A DNA stretch of 64,000 nt from Oscillospiraceae bacterium (GCA_022793675.1 JAAWDH010000016.1:62001-126000); one strand, 5' to 3'; counted from the stretch's first letter, positions 9,481 through 17,583 are shown. Notes: a model not told the origin generated them from the letters alone. Made by a program: numbers and translations.

Positions 9481-9539
9481 GGCAGAGGCCCGCCAAGGTC
9501 TTCAAGGAAGCGGGCAATTTATCAGGCAAACACCCTGCC
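9481..9539 (-). promoter_or_regulatory. structured leader upstream of fhs (candidate riboregulator)
   Basis: On the minus strand, GGCAGGG (9539-9533) can pair with CUCUGCC (9487-9481) to close a seven-pair stem with one G-U, and inside it GCCCGC (9515-9510) pairs with GCGGGC (9493-9488) directly against the closing stem. A competing hairpin AGGCA/UGCCU is also possible. The element ends about 30 nt before the start codon. I could not match it to the ZTP or THF riboswitch consensus, so it is only a candidate structure. Confidence 0.35.
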
Positions 9540-9711
9540 TTTTATAGATGACTATGCTTATTATATCACAACTTCCCCTGCAATAGCAACTATATCCGCT
9601 GTTTTATTCAAAAAATTCTCAATTTCCGGGAAGAAAAACTCAAAACCGCATTGCACCCCTTCCTACGGGGAAAATCCGGAAAATTTTTTCGCCAAAATTC
9701 CTTAAAATCCG

Positions 9712-9740
9712 TTGAAATCCTGCATCTTTTCCGCTATAAT
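9712..9740 (+). promoter_or_regulatory. sigma-A-type promoter
   Basis: TTGAAA (9712-9717) and a perfect TATAAT (9735-9740) with a 17-nt spacer, in an A/T-rich gap. It lies about 97 nt before the chosen start of the 222-residue protein. Confidence 0.75.
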
Positions 9741-9836
9741 AGAATAGGTACTTCTAAAATGGTCCCTTTAATTAGAATCCCAACTCAGCTTTATATTCCC
9801 GCCAGGAACTGTCAAATATACGAGGTGATAAAATAC

Positions 9837-10505
9837 TTGAGCTTAAAAGAATGCGTAAAAGAGTCCTTTGGTAGAAATGCGGAAGAGCGGATCCTGCGTT
9901 TTCTGCTTGAAAAAGAGCTTGTTGAGTGTACCGACGACACGCTGCGATGGCTGAGGCTGTTTGAGCTATGCGAGCAATGGCGGGAACAGCTTTTACTATG
10001 GGAGGAACATACCTTCATAAACGGCATACATGGGTGGAACCTGTGCATGGGCGCATATAAACTGCGCCTCCCAGATAGGGATGATTGGACCGCATACCTG
10101 TACCGCATGACACTGCTGGCCGTTATCAGCGGCATGAGCGTTGGAGAACGAACCAGCCTGGCAGAAGGCGGGCGCAGGTTTCACAATTTTTCATCTGTAG
10201 CCAGTGATTTTTACGGGGACGGAAGCTATATCAGTTTAGCGCGGGAGCAATGGCTGGCGGAACTGACAGGCCTTTTGGAGAATTCACGGGAACAGTATCA
10301 GAGATTTCCTGGGAACAGCCCCGCCTATCATAGGGCAATGGAAGAAAATTATCCCAGATTCCATTCGGTTTTGGAATATCTTTCACAAGATACGGGCATC
10401 TGCGAAGCCGTCCGCATGAATCAATTCGGCGGAGACGATACCGTCTGGTATTTTGCGGAAACGCAGGATTCCTTTTATCTGCTGATGCTAAGCGACAGTA
10501 TGTAA
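9837..10505 (+). CDS. hypothetical protein, 222 residues
   Basis: I do not recognise this protein. It is soluble, acidic and rich in aromatic residues, with no signal peptide, membrane segment or obvious catalytic motif. It begins around MSLKECVKESFG and ends with a block containing DDTVWYFAETQDSFYLL. I place the start at the TTG 9837 because GAGGTGAT (9823-9830) is well placed before it; the reading frame is open further upstream to 9651 but that part precedes the promoter at 9712-9740. A/T content is higher than in its neighbours, which could point to a separate origin. It is monocistronic. Confidence 0.65.
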   Translation: MSLKECVKESFGRNAEERILRFLLEKELVECTDDTLRWLRLFELCEQWREQLLLWEEHTFINGIHGWNLCMGAYKLRLPDRDDWTAYLYRMTLLAVISGMSVGERTSLAEGGRRFHNFSSVASDFYGDGSYISLAREQWLAELTGLLENSREQYQRFPGNSPAYHRAMEENYPRFHSVLEYLSQDTGICEAVRMNQFGGDDTVWYFAETQDSFYLLMLSDSM

Positions 10506-10669
10506 TTTTATAAATATACGCCAATTGGTCAGCGACATGGCAGGGACACAAAAGCGAATTGGGAGTAATTAGAAAACTAAAAAATTCAGCTTAACAGGAT
10601 TTACCAGCGCGGCAGTATCCATCCTGCCTTGCAAACGGATATCCTGGCGAGTAAAAAGGAAGTGGCATT

Positions 10670-11767
10670 TTGAATTATAACGAACATCCTCAAAACACCC
10701 AGGCCGGAACCAACCCGCCCTCCCCAAGGCCGCCCCGCCAAAGTGGGAAAAAGCCGATCGCCGCGCAAATCCTAGCGCCCATCTTGGGAATGCTGACGAT
10801 CATTTTGGCAATCCTGCTGGCCACCGTGTGCCTGCGCAACACCTACTTGCAAAGGCAGAAGGAGAAAGCTGAAATGGAAGCTGAAACCGCCGTCGCCAAG
10901 CTGCAAGACGATTTGCAGCAGCTCCAGGCCCATCTGGACAACGACACCATCCTTATCGAGGACTTCAAAGACAACGCCGCCCGTTATAACGTCAGCGCCG
11001 AATTTATCCAGCGCTTTTTTGACGACGTGATCATTTACAAAGACCAAGGCATCGTCTATGAGCCCATCGACCCCAACCTGCCCAAAAACAGCTACGACTG
11101 GTCCTTCCTCACCCGCCAGGGCAGCCGCTACTCCTACCTGCCCGACAACGGCCCCGCCGCGAAGCTTGGTATTGACGTCGCTAAGTTCCAAGAGGAAATT
11201 GACTGGGAGAAGGTGGCCGCTGAGGGCATCCGCTTTGCTATGGTACGGATGGGGTACCGCGGCTACGGCACCGGCGCGCTGATGACCGACCCTAATTTCC
11301 AGCAAAACGTCGAAGGCGCTTTAGAAAACGGCATTGATGTCGGCGTCTATTTCTTCTCCCAAGCCATCAACGAAAACGAAGCCATTGAAGAGGCAGAATA
11401 CCTACTCGATGCCATCAAAGGCTATAACATCAAAATGCCAGTCGTTTTTGACATGGAAATGATTGCCGAAAGCAGCACCGCCCGCGCTAATAACTTAAGC
11501 CCGCAGCAGCGCACCGCCATTACCAAAGCATTTTGCAGCCGGATTAAGCTGGCGGGCTATACGCCGATGATTTACGGCAACCCCGGTTGGATGCTCTCCA
11601 AAGTCAATTTTGAAGAACTGACCGAATACCCCCTCTGGCTTGCTCAATATTACCGCGAACCCTTCTTCCCCTATGAATTCCAGATGTGGCAGTACACCAA
11701 CACCGGCCGGGTCAACGGCATAAACGGCAATGTCGACCTAAACCTCTGCTTCACCGACCAGTGGTGA
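10670..11767 (+). CDS. membrane-anchored GH25 lysozyme-like muramidase
   Basis: A 365-residue protein with a Pro-rich cytoplasmic N-terminus (1-30), one transmembrane segment (about 33-53), a charged coiled-coil stalk (58-90) and a C-terminal GH25 domain (about 160-365). GH25 enzymes cut the N-acetylmuramic acid linkage of peptidoglycan. The first catalytic-site aspartate lies in KLGIDVAKFQ and the paired acidic residues in VVFDMEM; WQYTNTGRVNGINGNVDLN is the typical closing strand. The start is TTG with AAGGAAG upstream. It is followed by a small membrane protein gene 37 nt downstream. A cell-wall remodelling role outside the membrane is inferred. Confidence 0.88.
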   Translation: MNYNEHPQNTQAGTNPPSPRPPRQSGKKPIAAQILAPILGMLTIILAILLATVCLRNTYLQRQKEKAEMEAETAVAKLQDDLQQLQAHLDNDTILIEDFKDNAARYNVSAEFIQRFFDDVIIYKDQGIVYEPIDPNLPKNSYDWSFLTRQGSRYSYLPDNGPAAKLGIDVAKFQEEIDWEKVAAEGIRFAMVRMGYRGYGTGALMTDPNFQQNVEGALENGIDVGVYFFSQAINENEAIEEAEYLLDAIKGYNIKMPVVFDMEMIAESSTARANNLSPQQRTAITKAFCSRIKLAGYTPMIYGNPGWMLSKVNFEELTEYPLWLAQYYREPFFPYEFQMWQYTNTGRVNGINGNVDLNLCFTDQW

Positions 11768-11804
11768 CCGCCCCCGATTCTTTACAGAAAGGTCTTGATT
11801 TATC

Positions 11805-12092
11805 ATGTCAGGTGTCAATCCCCTTCGGGTCATGCTGGAACCGGTGCTGAATTTTCTAATCCCATGGGTACAGCCAGCCTCCCACGTTGTGACAGCGTTA
11901 GCAATCCTTTATTGCCTTCTGCTCGCTACGCGGGTCTGCCGCTATCATAAGAACGACCCCGATACTGCCGAAGCGCGGAAAAAATGCCTTGTCAGCCTGC
12001 GCAACGGGATTTTAAGCAGCGTAGCCGCCGTTGCCGTTGTTTTCGCCCTGCGCTGGGGGATTGAGCTTTTATCCCGCTGGATTCTTTTGTAA
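11805..12092 (+). CDS. small membrane protein, 95 residues
   Basis: I do not recognise this protein. It has two hydrophobic segments (about 23-41 and 70-92) separated by a positively charged loop (VCRYHKNDPDTAEARKK), a topology shared with small pilin-like or holin-like proteins, but no family motif is visible. AGAAAGG is 10 nt before the ATG. It follows the GH25 lysozyme gene closely; a holin-like partner for the lysozyme is possible but not supported by sequence alone. Confidence 0.6.
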   Translation: MSGVNPLRVMLEPVLNFLIPWVQPASHVVTALAILYCLLLATRVCRYHKNDPDTAEARKKCLVSLRNGILSSVAAVAVVFALRWGIELLSRWILL

Positions 12093-12179
12093 CCTGCATT
12101 TGCCAAGGATTGGGACTTTTAGGGGCTTGCTGCGGCAAGCGAAACGCCAAGAAACCGCCCCTGCTGCACGGCGGCAAAA

Positions 12180-12208
12180 TTGACGCTGCTTCCTTTAATT
12201 CCTAACAT
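12180..12208 (+). promoter_or_regulatory. possible promoter for the coiled-coil protein gene
   Basis: TTGACG (12180-12185), a 17-nt spacer and TAACAT (12203-12208). The -35 is strong and the -10 weak; it lies 71 nt before the chosen start at 12279. Confidence 0.4.
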
Positions 12209-12278
12209 TTCGTTGGATAAATTAAATAAGAAAATATCTGTACAAAAGGCAGTGCCGCAGCAGAAAGGAGCCCCGCTG

Positions 12279-13400
12279 ATGAATACGATCCATCCCACCG
12301 CTAACCCCTATGTCCGTTGTTGGACTGCTAAAAGCCAGCCTGCCGGGGCTGCGGCGCAGCCCGCAGCCCCTGAAAACGCCGGCATCCCCGCCGATTCCCT
12401 GTCGCTGCCGGAAACCGACGGTACAGATTGGACCAAGGCGACGGCAAACCTACTGGAAAAGCTGCAAAGCCGCTATGACAACGTCAATTTCCTCGTCGTC
12501 AGCGACAGCGTGATGCAAAACCGCCCAATGCTGGCAGCCTCGCTGGGGACCGGCCGGCACTTAGTTATGACTGAATCTTTCCTGACACAGATGGCCGGGG
12601 ACAGCGAATCTTTCCTGCGCGGGCAGCTGCTGCTTGAGCAGGCCGCAGGCCAGCTTGCCGTCCAAAAAGACAATATGTCCGGCATCGGCGTTTTCCTGGA
12701 ACAGAATAAACTGACCTTCTGGAGCACTGTCCCGCTGAAAGAAAAAGACAAGGACAGTACTGCGTCTATGCTCTCGGAAATGACTAAACAGTCGGCAAAA
12801 CCCAATAAACTCGCCTCTATGCTGCAAAACAGCAAAAACAAGTCCCTTTACCGCTCGGCCATGACCGCCTACCGCCGGATCTCCGCCGCGGGCAGCGAAT
12901 CGTCGGTACGGGGCGCGATGGCCGGCGCGCGCCAGAAGCGCGCGGCGTTGCTGAGCCTGATGCGCACCGGCACCCAAGCGGAAAAGCAGCAGGCCCGAAA
13001 CGCTATTGCCCATCTTGACCAGGCAATCCTTAGCGGCAGCAAAAAAATCAAAAACCTCCGCCAGGAAGACGAGATGAACCGCAAAAAGCGCCGGCTGGAA
13101 GTCAAAAAACAGCAGGCGCAGCTGAAAAGCAAACGGGAAAAAGCCCGGTTGGAACGGATGCGCAGCGAGCTGAAAAAGACGAAAATCCTCCATCGGCTGT
13201 CGGAGCACGCCACCAGCCAGAACGGACAGATGGCGGTGCTGCGCGACCAGTTAAACGACCTGGAACGGGAACAGCAGCAGATGGTAACCGGCGGCTTTTC
13301 CGATACTGGGGCACCTGCCGAAGGCGTCGCCGCCCCTGAAGGCATTGTCGCCGAAACCGTCGCGATAGACGTTACCTTTGGCGCATCGATTGCTTTTTAA
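12279..13400 (+). CDS. hypothetical coiled-coil protein, 373 residues
   Basis: I do not recognise a characterised family. The N-terminal half is a mixed domain containing NVNFLVVSDSVMQ and a conserved-looking LLEQAAGQLAVQKDN block; the section from roughly 205 to 335 is a long, very basic coiled coil (RKKRRLEVKKQQAQLKSKRE). The tail is small and Ala/Gly-rich. No signal peptide is visible. The start at 12279 is chosen for AGAAAGGAG placed 8 nt upstream; an open frame extends to 12180 but lacks a site. A cytoplasmic structural or scaffold role is a guess. Confidence 0.65.
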   Translation: MNTIHPTANPYVRCWTAKSQPAGAAAQPAAPENAGIPADSLSLPETDGTDWTKATANLLEKLQSRYDNVNFLVVSDSVMQNRPMLAASLGTGRHLVMTESFLTQMAGDSESFLRGQLLLEQAAGQLAVQKDNMSGIGVFLEQNKLTFWSTVPLKEKDKDSTASMLSEMTKQSAKPNKLASMLQNSKNKSLYRSAMTAYRRISAAGSESSVRGAMAGARQKRAALLSLMRTGTQAEKQQARNAIAHLDQAILSGSKKIKNLRQEDEMNRKKRRLEVKKQQAQLKSKREKARLERMRSELKKTKILHRLSEHATSQNGQMAVLRDQLNDLEREQQQMVTGGFSDTGAPAEGVAAPEGIVAETVAIDVTFGASIAF

Positions 13401-13410
13401 ATGGATACGG

Positions 13411-13503
13411 GGGGTACGGGTCGCTTTCTGAAGAAAGCTCCGCAAAGACTTTTTATCGCCAGGGTACGCATCTGATCAACCATAGCCGCCTACTGCGCTG
13501 CCA
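13411..13503. repeat. palindromic intergenic repeat, copy 2 (half unit)
   Basis: Half unit in forward order: GGGTACGGGTCGCTTTCTGAAGAAAGC is split here into the terminal GGTACGG and the CTTTCTGAAGAAAG palindrome, then GCAAAGACTTTTTATCGCCAGG, ending in GCCTACTGCG. It lies between two plus-strand genes. Confidence 0.85.
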
Positions 13504-13506
13504 GGC

Positions 13507-13535
13507 TTGACTTTTCCTCCTTCCTGTGCTACAGT
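13507..13535 (+). promoter_or_regulatory. sigma-A-type promoter for the TIM-barrel gene
   Basis: TTGACT (13507-13512) and TACAGT (13530-13535) with a 17-nt spacer, 45 nt before the start codon. It directly follows repeat copy 2. Confidence 0.6.
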
Positions 13536-13579
13536 AGGCTTAAGGCCTATTGAACGCCTGCTATGAAGGAGGAATTTTC

Positions 13580-14464
13580 ATGCGGATTTCTACATCTATC
13601 AATATTTTTTTTGGCGGCGGCCCAGTCTACTACCAGATGAAACGGGTTTACGACGCCGGCTTTCGTTTTATGGACATCAACTTTGCCGACTGGGTCGACG
13701 AACCCTCCGGCGACGGCTTTTTCCCGCAGTCCGACGCCGCTTGGGAGGATTGGCTGTCGGAAATCGAGCGTTTCTGCCGCGATTACGGCGTTACCCTCAA
13801 CCAGGCCCACGGCCCGCTGTTCAACATCTTAGACGAGGGCGCAAGGGGCGACCACCTGCGCAAAATGTGCCTGCCGACCTTACAGGCTGCCGCCCGTTTA
13901 GGCATTCCATGGGTGGTGTTCCACGCCGGCACAGCGGAAGGGGATTTCAACGACCCTGCGCACGTTGCCGCGCTGAAGGAAAAAAACCACCTTTTCTTTG
14001 ACCCGCTTGTCAAGGAAGCCGAAAAGCTGGGCGTAGGCATCGCGCTGGAAAATATGTCTGACCGTTTTTCCAAAAACGGCGGCTGCTACTGCGCGCGTAC
14101 CGAAGACCTAATCGATTTGTGCGACAGTTTCCACAGCGACTGCGTCGGCATTTGCTGGGACACCGGTCACGCCAACCTCCAAGGCGTTGACCAGCGCGCC
14201 GCAATAAACCAGATTGGCAGCCGTTTAAAGTGCCTGCACATCCAGGACAGCGACGGCAAAACCGACCAGCACACCGCCCCCTTCTACGGCTGCATCAACT
14301 GGGAAGCCGTCATTGGCGGTTTACGCGACATCGGCTACAGCGGCGACCTGACCTTTGAGGCCCATATGCTCACCAGGAAGCTGCCGGAGAGCTGCAAAGA
14401 CGCAGGGCTGATGCTGATGTACCAGATTGGCCGGGAGCTGAAAAGCCGTTTTGAACGAAAATAA
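13580..14464 (+). CDS. sugar phosphate isomerase/epimerase (xylose-isomerase-like TIM barrel)
   Basis: A 294-residue protein of the AP-endonuclease-2/xylose-isomerase-like TIM barrel family. Members isomerise or epimerise sugars with a bound divalent metal. Likely metal ligands are the Glu in ALENMSD, the Asp/His in CWDTGHAN, the His in LHIQDSDG and the Glu in LTFEAH, in the expected order. The ATG at 13580 has AAGGAGG seven nt upstream. It has its own promoter and is followed by a strong hairpin. The substrate cannot be told from sequence. Confidence 0.85.
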   Translation: MRISTSINIFFGGGPVYYQMKRVYDAGFRFMDINFADWVDEPSGDGFFPQSDAAWEDWLSEIERFCRDYGVTLNQAHGPLFNILDEGARGDHLRKMCLPTLQAAARLGIPWVVFHAGTAEGDFNDPAHVAALKEKNHLFFDPLVKEAEKLGVGIALENMSDRFSKNGGCYCARTEDLIDLCDSFHSDCVGICWDTGHANLQGVDQRAAINQIGSRLKCLHIQDSDGKTDQHTAPFYGCINWEAVIGGLRDIGYSGDLTFEAHMLTRKLPESCKDAGLMLMYQIGRELKSRFERK

Positions 14465-14586
14465 GGCGAGGTTTAGCCAAAAAGTTTCCAGGTAAAATAA
14501 CTGAATCATACCATAATTTTTTGGCTGAAATATCACACATTCACCCTAAAAATACGATACCCATTTCATATTTATCCAGTACAATA

Positions 14587-14630
14587 GATCCTGTCAACGG
14601 GGAAATCCCCTTGGCAGGATCTTATTTTAT
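14587..14630 (+). terminator. hairpin terminator candidate after the isomerase gene
   Basis: GATCCTGTCAA pairs with TTGGCAGGATC around an inner GGGG/CCCC stem (14587-14621), followed by TTATTTTAT. It lies about 120 nt after the isomerase stop and about 80 nt before the lipoprotein start. Confidence 0.55.
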
Positions 14631-14708
14631 CGGGAGGGATGCCAGGCAAGCACGCTTTAAGCAGAACGACAAAAATCATATACAGACAAACCTTGGAAAG
14701 GATGATTG

Positions 14709-15068
14709 ATGATGAAAAAAATGGCAGTTTTATTTGCTTTGATTGCGGCCACCATGGCGATGAGCGCCTGCAGCGACACGAAAGACAAACCTTCCAGCAG
14801 CAACTCCGATTCCTCCATTTCCTCTTCCGTGCCTGAAAGCAGCCAGCCGCCGGAATCCTCAACGCCCGACAGCACCCCCGCCGACCCTGACGGCAGCGAC
14901 AGCACCCCGGCCGACCCTGACGGCAGTGACAGCACCCCCGCCGACCCTGACGGCGGCGACAACACCCCCGCCGACCCTGACGGCGGCGGCAGCACCCCGG
15001 CCGACCCTGACGGCGGCGACAGCAACTCCTCCGACGCAGATTCCAGCACCTCTGGAACCACTGCCTAA
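14709..15068 (+). CDS. lipoprotein with five tandem ten-residue repeats
   Basis: A 119-residue secreted lipoprotein. Residues 1-20 form a lipoprotein signal peptide with a lipobox-like AMSAC; the Cys would be lipidated. After a Ser-rich spacer come five ten-residue repeats of the form STPADPDGSD, encoded by five 30-bp units (14871-15020), and a Ser/Thr tail. It has no enzymatic domain and looks like a flexible surface stalk or decoy. AAAGGA precedes two adjacent ATGs (14709 and 14712); either could be used. It is followed by a bidirectional terminator. Confidence 0.75.
   Translation: MMKKMAVLFALIAATMAMSACSDTKDKPSSSNSDSSISSSVPESSQPPESSTPDSTPADPDGSDSTPADPDGSDSTPADPDGGDNTPADPDGGGSTPADPDGGDSNSSDADSSTSGTTA
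14871..15020 (+). repeat. tandem repeat, 5 x 30 bp
   Basis: Five consecutive 30-bp units encode STPADPDG(S/G)(D/G). The units differ only at a few positions, mostly in the S/G and D/G codons, which points to recent expansion by slippage or recombination. Confidence 0.9.
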
Positions 15069-15094
15069 TCCATAACCGCATCCTCCAAAATGAG

Positions 15095-15137
15095 AATCCC
15101 CTTCATCTTAACCGGTGAAGGGGATTCCTTTATTTTT
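15095..15137. terminator. bidirectional terminator
   Basis: AATCCCCTT (15095-15103) pairs with AAGGGGATT (15118-15126), followed by CCTTTATTTTT on the plus strand. It separates the plus-strand lipoprotein gene from the minus-strand GtrA gene. Confidence 0.75.
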
Positions 15138-15546
15138 CCTGCTGTTCACGGAAGACGAAAAACCGCTGCCCAAGATAATTCAGCCCCATAAAGAAGCACA
15201 TCCCCGCAAGCATCGCAACGTTATCCTGGAATGCCGGCGTCGCCGACGAAAACATCCACCGCACCAGCGGTTTCGCCACGCCATAGGCGCAGAGATAGCA
15301 AAGCGATATGTTGGCCACAAACCGCCAAAGCGTCTTCTTCGTCGCCGTTTTGCTCTTAAAGGTGAAAAAGCGGTTGAGGATATAGCTTAATATGCTGCCG
15401 AACACATAGTTCGCCGCCGACGACACCCAGTAGTCGAAATGAAACAGATTGTAAAAAAGGAACATCACCGCCGTGCCGAACAGAGTGTTCGCCACCCCCA
15501 CAAGCATGAACTTCCAGAAAGTTTTGTCAAAAATCTTTTGTAACAT
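15130..15546 (-). CDS. GtrA family membrane protein
   Basis: A 138-residue protein with four hydrophobic segments, the size and pattern of GtrA/DPMS-like proteins, which help move lipid-linked sugars across the membrane for wall or surface glycosylation. Visible family features are FMLVGVANTLFG at the first segment, NYVFGSILSYILNRFFTFKS around the second and third, and the C-terminal FMGLNYLGQRFFVF. The start at 15546 (MLQKIFDK) has GAAGGG upstream; further upstream in-frame codons lack a site. No glycosyltransferase partner is adjacent. Confidence 0.88.
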   Translation of the reverse strand: MLQKIFDKTFWKFMLVGVANTLFGTAVMFLFYNLFHFDYWVSSAANYVFGSILSYILNRFFTFKSKTATKKTLWRFVANISLCYLCAYGVAKPLVRWMFSSATPAFQDNVAMLAGMCFFMGLNYLGQRFFVFREQQEK

Positions 15547-15630
15547 TAGTCTGCCCTTCCTCTTTATGGATTCTTTTTCTATTATACCCTTCTGCATCGC
15601 AGACTGCAAGGGAAAATCTGTAAAATTACT

Positions 15631-15757
15631 GGGTACGAGAGGTACGGGAGTGCGACGCTTTTTGAAAGAAAGCCTAGCTTAGCAAAGCTAAGCTGCAAAA
15701 ACTTTTATTCGCTAGGATGCGCGCCCGCACAACCATCCCCGCCTACTGCGTCGGCAA
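15631..15757. repeat. palindromic intergenic repeat, copy 3 (half unit)
   Basis: Half unit in forward order: GGGTACG, CGACGCTTTTTGAAAGAAAGC, the GCTTAGC/GCTAAGC insert, AACTTTTATTCGCTAGG, ending in GCCTACTGCGTCGGC. It lies upstream of the GtrA gene. Confidence 0.85.
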
Positions 15758-15774
15758 CCCCGCGCATAAAGAAA

Positions 15775-15800
15775 GGGCGCACAGAAAACTCTGTGCGCCC
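15775..15800 (-). terminator. terminator of the cell-wall-binding protein gene
   Basis: GGGCGCACAGA pairs with TCTGTGCGCCC; on the minus strand the stem is followed by TTTCTTTAT. It lies about 80 nt past the stop codon of the gene at 15883-17307. Confidence 0.75.
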
Positions 15801-15882
15801 AAGGAAGGGGCGGGCTTCAGAAAGCCGAAACCCGGGATGGGTTAGTTAAATGAAACCAGTCCAAAACTCAAGTTTAACGGAA

Positions 15883-17307
15883 TTATTCCTCAGTAGGATT
15901 TCCGGCACCTTCAGGACCAGTGCCGGGGTTTTCAGGCTGACCGCCTTCACTGTTATCGCCGCCGGTACCGCCAGTACCAGGATTTTCAGTATTGCCGCCG
16001 TTGCCAGAACCGCCCTGGTTGCCGTCGCCGCCAGAACCACCCTGGTCGCCGCCGTCGCCAGAACCGCCCTGGTCGCCGCCGTCGCCATCACCATCAGCTG
16101 CTGCACGCTTAATCGTAGCACTTCTGGTAACAATTGTTTCGTCAGCTTCGTTCTTCCAGGTCAGTTCAACCTTCCAAGAACCAGCGGCCAATGTTGTCTT
16201 ATCAGCCTGAGCAAAAGCAAAGTATAGGATGAGATTACCCTTAAACAGATTTTCAGCATCTGCACCCTTCAGATCAACCTCTGTGGCAGCGCCGCCAGCG
16301 ATTGTGTAGCTTACCTTTACGGCACCTTCGGGTTTCTCAAATTGAAGACCGATGAAGCCATATTTAGTACCATTTATGGTTTGGCATAGTTCATCTTCAA
16401 TGCTCACATCTTGTTTAGGAGTATACGAAATTGTATACTCATTATCAGCAGTTTTGCTGAATTCAACGCCTGCCGCTGTATATTTAGCGGGATAATTATA
16501 GTTAGGCGTTTCACCGGCATTGCCCACCGGACGAACTGTAACTGTTTGCACCGTGGAGACAGGAGTATCGGGTTCATCAGGATCAGGCGTTGTGGAACCG
16601 CCGCCGCCATAGCTAGGACGGTTAGGCTTGCTGGGGGTAGTGGGGGTTGTATCAGCGGGCGGGGTTGTCGGGGTGGTCTCAGCCGCTGTGCCGCCGGGGG
16701 TAGCTGCGGAAGAGAAGGTGCGGTCGGGTTCGGGGATATTGTCGCCGGTGGCCGCGCCGTCCTCGCCGAAGGTGTAGGTTTTGCCCGCGATGGTGACTTC
16801 GCCGGTCTGCATCGAACCGTCGGCTGCAATCGAATAAACCGCGTTGTCAACTTTAATGACGGCGCCGGTGACCATTGCGCCGGTCGGGGCCAGGTAATAC
16901 CAGTCGTTGCCGCTGGCCACCCAGCCGGTGCGCATGGTGCCGGAGCTGCTCATGCAGTACCAGGTGCCGTTGTCCTGCACCCAGCCGGTAGCCATTGCAC
17001 CGTTGGATTTGGTGTAGTAGTACTGGCCGTTGTCATTGACCCAGCCGGTAGCCATTGCGCCGGAGGGCTGCAGGAAGAACCAGCTGTTGCCGTACTGTAC
17101 CCAGCCGGTCTGCATGGTGCCCTGTGCGTTGAAATAGTACCAGGTGTTGTCAATCATCTGCCAGCCAGTGGCGTTCTGGCCGTTTACGGTCCAGTTCCAG
17201 CCCTTGCCCTCGGTCTTCCAGGCAGCAGAAACCGCCATAGGGGTGCCGATGGCAACGGTAGCTGCCAGCATTGCTGCTGCCAGCCGTTTTACCATGTTTG
17301 TTTTCAT
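15883..17307 (-). CDS. secreted cell-wall-binding repeat protein
   Basis: A 474-residue secreted protein. Residues 1-28 form a signal peptide ending in AVSA. Residues about 35-190 contain about six choline-binding-like (CW_binding_1) repeats of the type GWVQYGNSWFFLQPSGAMAT, which attach proteins to teichoic acids. A Pro/Thr linker (about 200-240) leads to a beta-rich domain (about 255-400) that I do not recognise, and the last 70 residues are Gly/Asp/Asn-rich repeats (GGDQGGSG). GGAGG precedes the ATG. No catalytic motif is visible, so an adhesive or structural surface role is likely. The leader upstream is long and structured. Confidence 0.85.
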   Translation of the reverse strand: MKTNMVKRLAAAMLAATVAIGTPMAVSAAWKTEGKGWNWTVNGQNATGWQMIDNTWYYFNAQGTMQTGWVQYGNSWFFLQPSGAMATGWVNDNGQYYYTKSNGAMATGWVQDNGTWYCMSSSGTMRTGWVASGNDWYYLAPTGAMVTGAVIKVDNAVYSIAADGSMQTGEVTIAGKTYTFGEDGAATGDNIPEPDRTFSSAATPGGTAAETTPTTPPADTTPTTPSKPNRPSYGGGGSTTPDPDEPDTPVSTVQTVTVRPVGNAGETPNYNYPAKYTAAGVEFSKTADNEYTISYTPKQDVSIEDELCQTINGTKYGFIGLQFEKPEGAVKVSYTIAGGAATEVDLKGADAENLFKGNLILYFAFAQADKTTLAAGSWKVELTWKNEADETIVTRSATIKRAAADGDGDGGDQGGSGDGGDQGGSGGDGNQGGSGNGGNTENPGTGGTGGDNSEGGQPENPGTGPEGAGNPTEE

Positions 17308-17510
17308 AGATTGATTCCTCCGTTTTTTCTTGTTTCTCCGTTTCGCGCTGCGCCGCGCAAAAACTTCCAGGCGGAAACCCCTTCGTTTCCCTTCCGTCCG
17401 GACGCCCCGCAGGCAGCTTTATCGGCCGGTTTTTCCCGGCTCTCTTTTTGCGGAAAATAAAAACTGCTAAGACGGCGCACGACACCCGTCTTGGCAGCTT
17501 GAAAAAACCT
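17308..17510 (-). promoter_or_regulatory. long 5' leader of the cell-wall-binding protein gene
   Basis: This gap holds no gene. On the minus strand it contains several hairpins between an upstream terminator and the start codon: GCCGG/CCGGC with an A-rich loop, the palindrome CGTCCGGACG, GGAAAC/GTTTCC with loop GAAGGG, and a GC-only hairpin GCGC/GCGC. I could not match these to a known riboswitch. They may protect the message or control its translation. Confidence 0.35.
17454..17497 (-). terminator. intrinsic terminator on the minus strand upstream of the cell-wall gene
   Basis: CTGCCAAGACGG pairs with CCGTCTTAGCAG with only one mismatch and is followed on the minus strand by TTTTTATTTT. It lies inside the region between the minus-strand promoter at 17683-17711 and the cell-wall gene, so it would end a short transcript or act as an attenuator. 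Confidence 0.65.
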
Positions 17511-17514
17511 GGAC

Positions 17515-17583
17515 GCACCACAAAAAATTTACCCGAATCCCTTGCTTTTTGGGCGCAAATCGGGTATAATAAGCTTGTGGTGC
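17515..17583. repeat. nested inverted repeat around the small-RNA promoter
   Basis: GCACCACAA (17515-17523) is a perfect inverted copy of TTGTGGTGC (17575-17583). Inside it, ACCCGA (17531-17536) is inverted as TCGGGT (17561-17566). On the minus strand the inner stem is followed by AAATTTTTT and could act as a weak terminator. The plus-strand -35 and -10 boxes lie inside the repeat. Confidence 0.6.
17542..17570 (+). promoter_or_regulatory. sigma-A-type promoter of the small RNA
   Basis: TTGCTT (17542-17547), a 17-nt spacer and a perfect TATAAT (17565-17570). The predicted start, about 17577, coincides with the first paired base of the RNA fold. Confidence 0.6.

Noticed and set aside
9481..9539. 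ZTP (pfl) riboswitch before fhs
   Set aside because: The conserved blocks of the ZTP consensus are not visible, so I left it as an unassigned structure.
14871..15020. The 30-bp tandem repeat as a CRISPR array
   Set aside because: There are no spacers; the units are contiguous and in frame within a lipoprotein gene.
16411..17460. A 349-residue plus-strand open frame with Gly-rich sequence opposite the cell-wall protein
   Set aside because: The Gly-rich composition is the reverse reading of Pro/Thr/Ala codons in the true gene.
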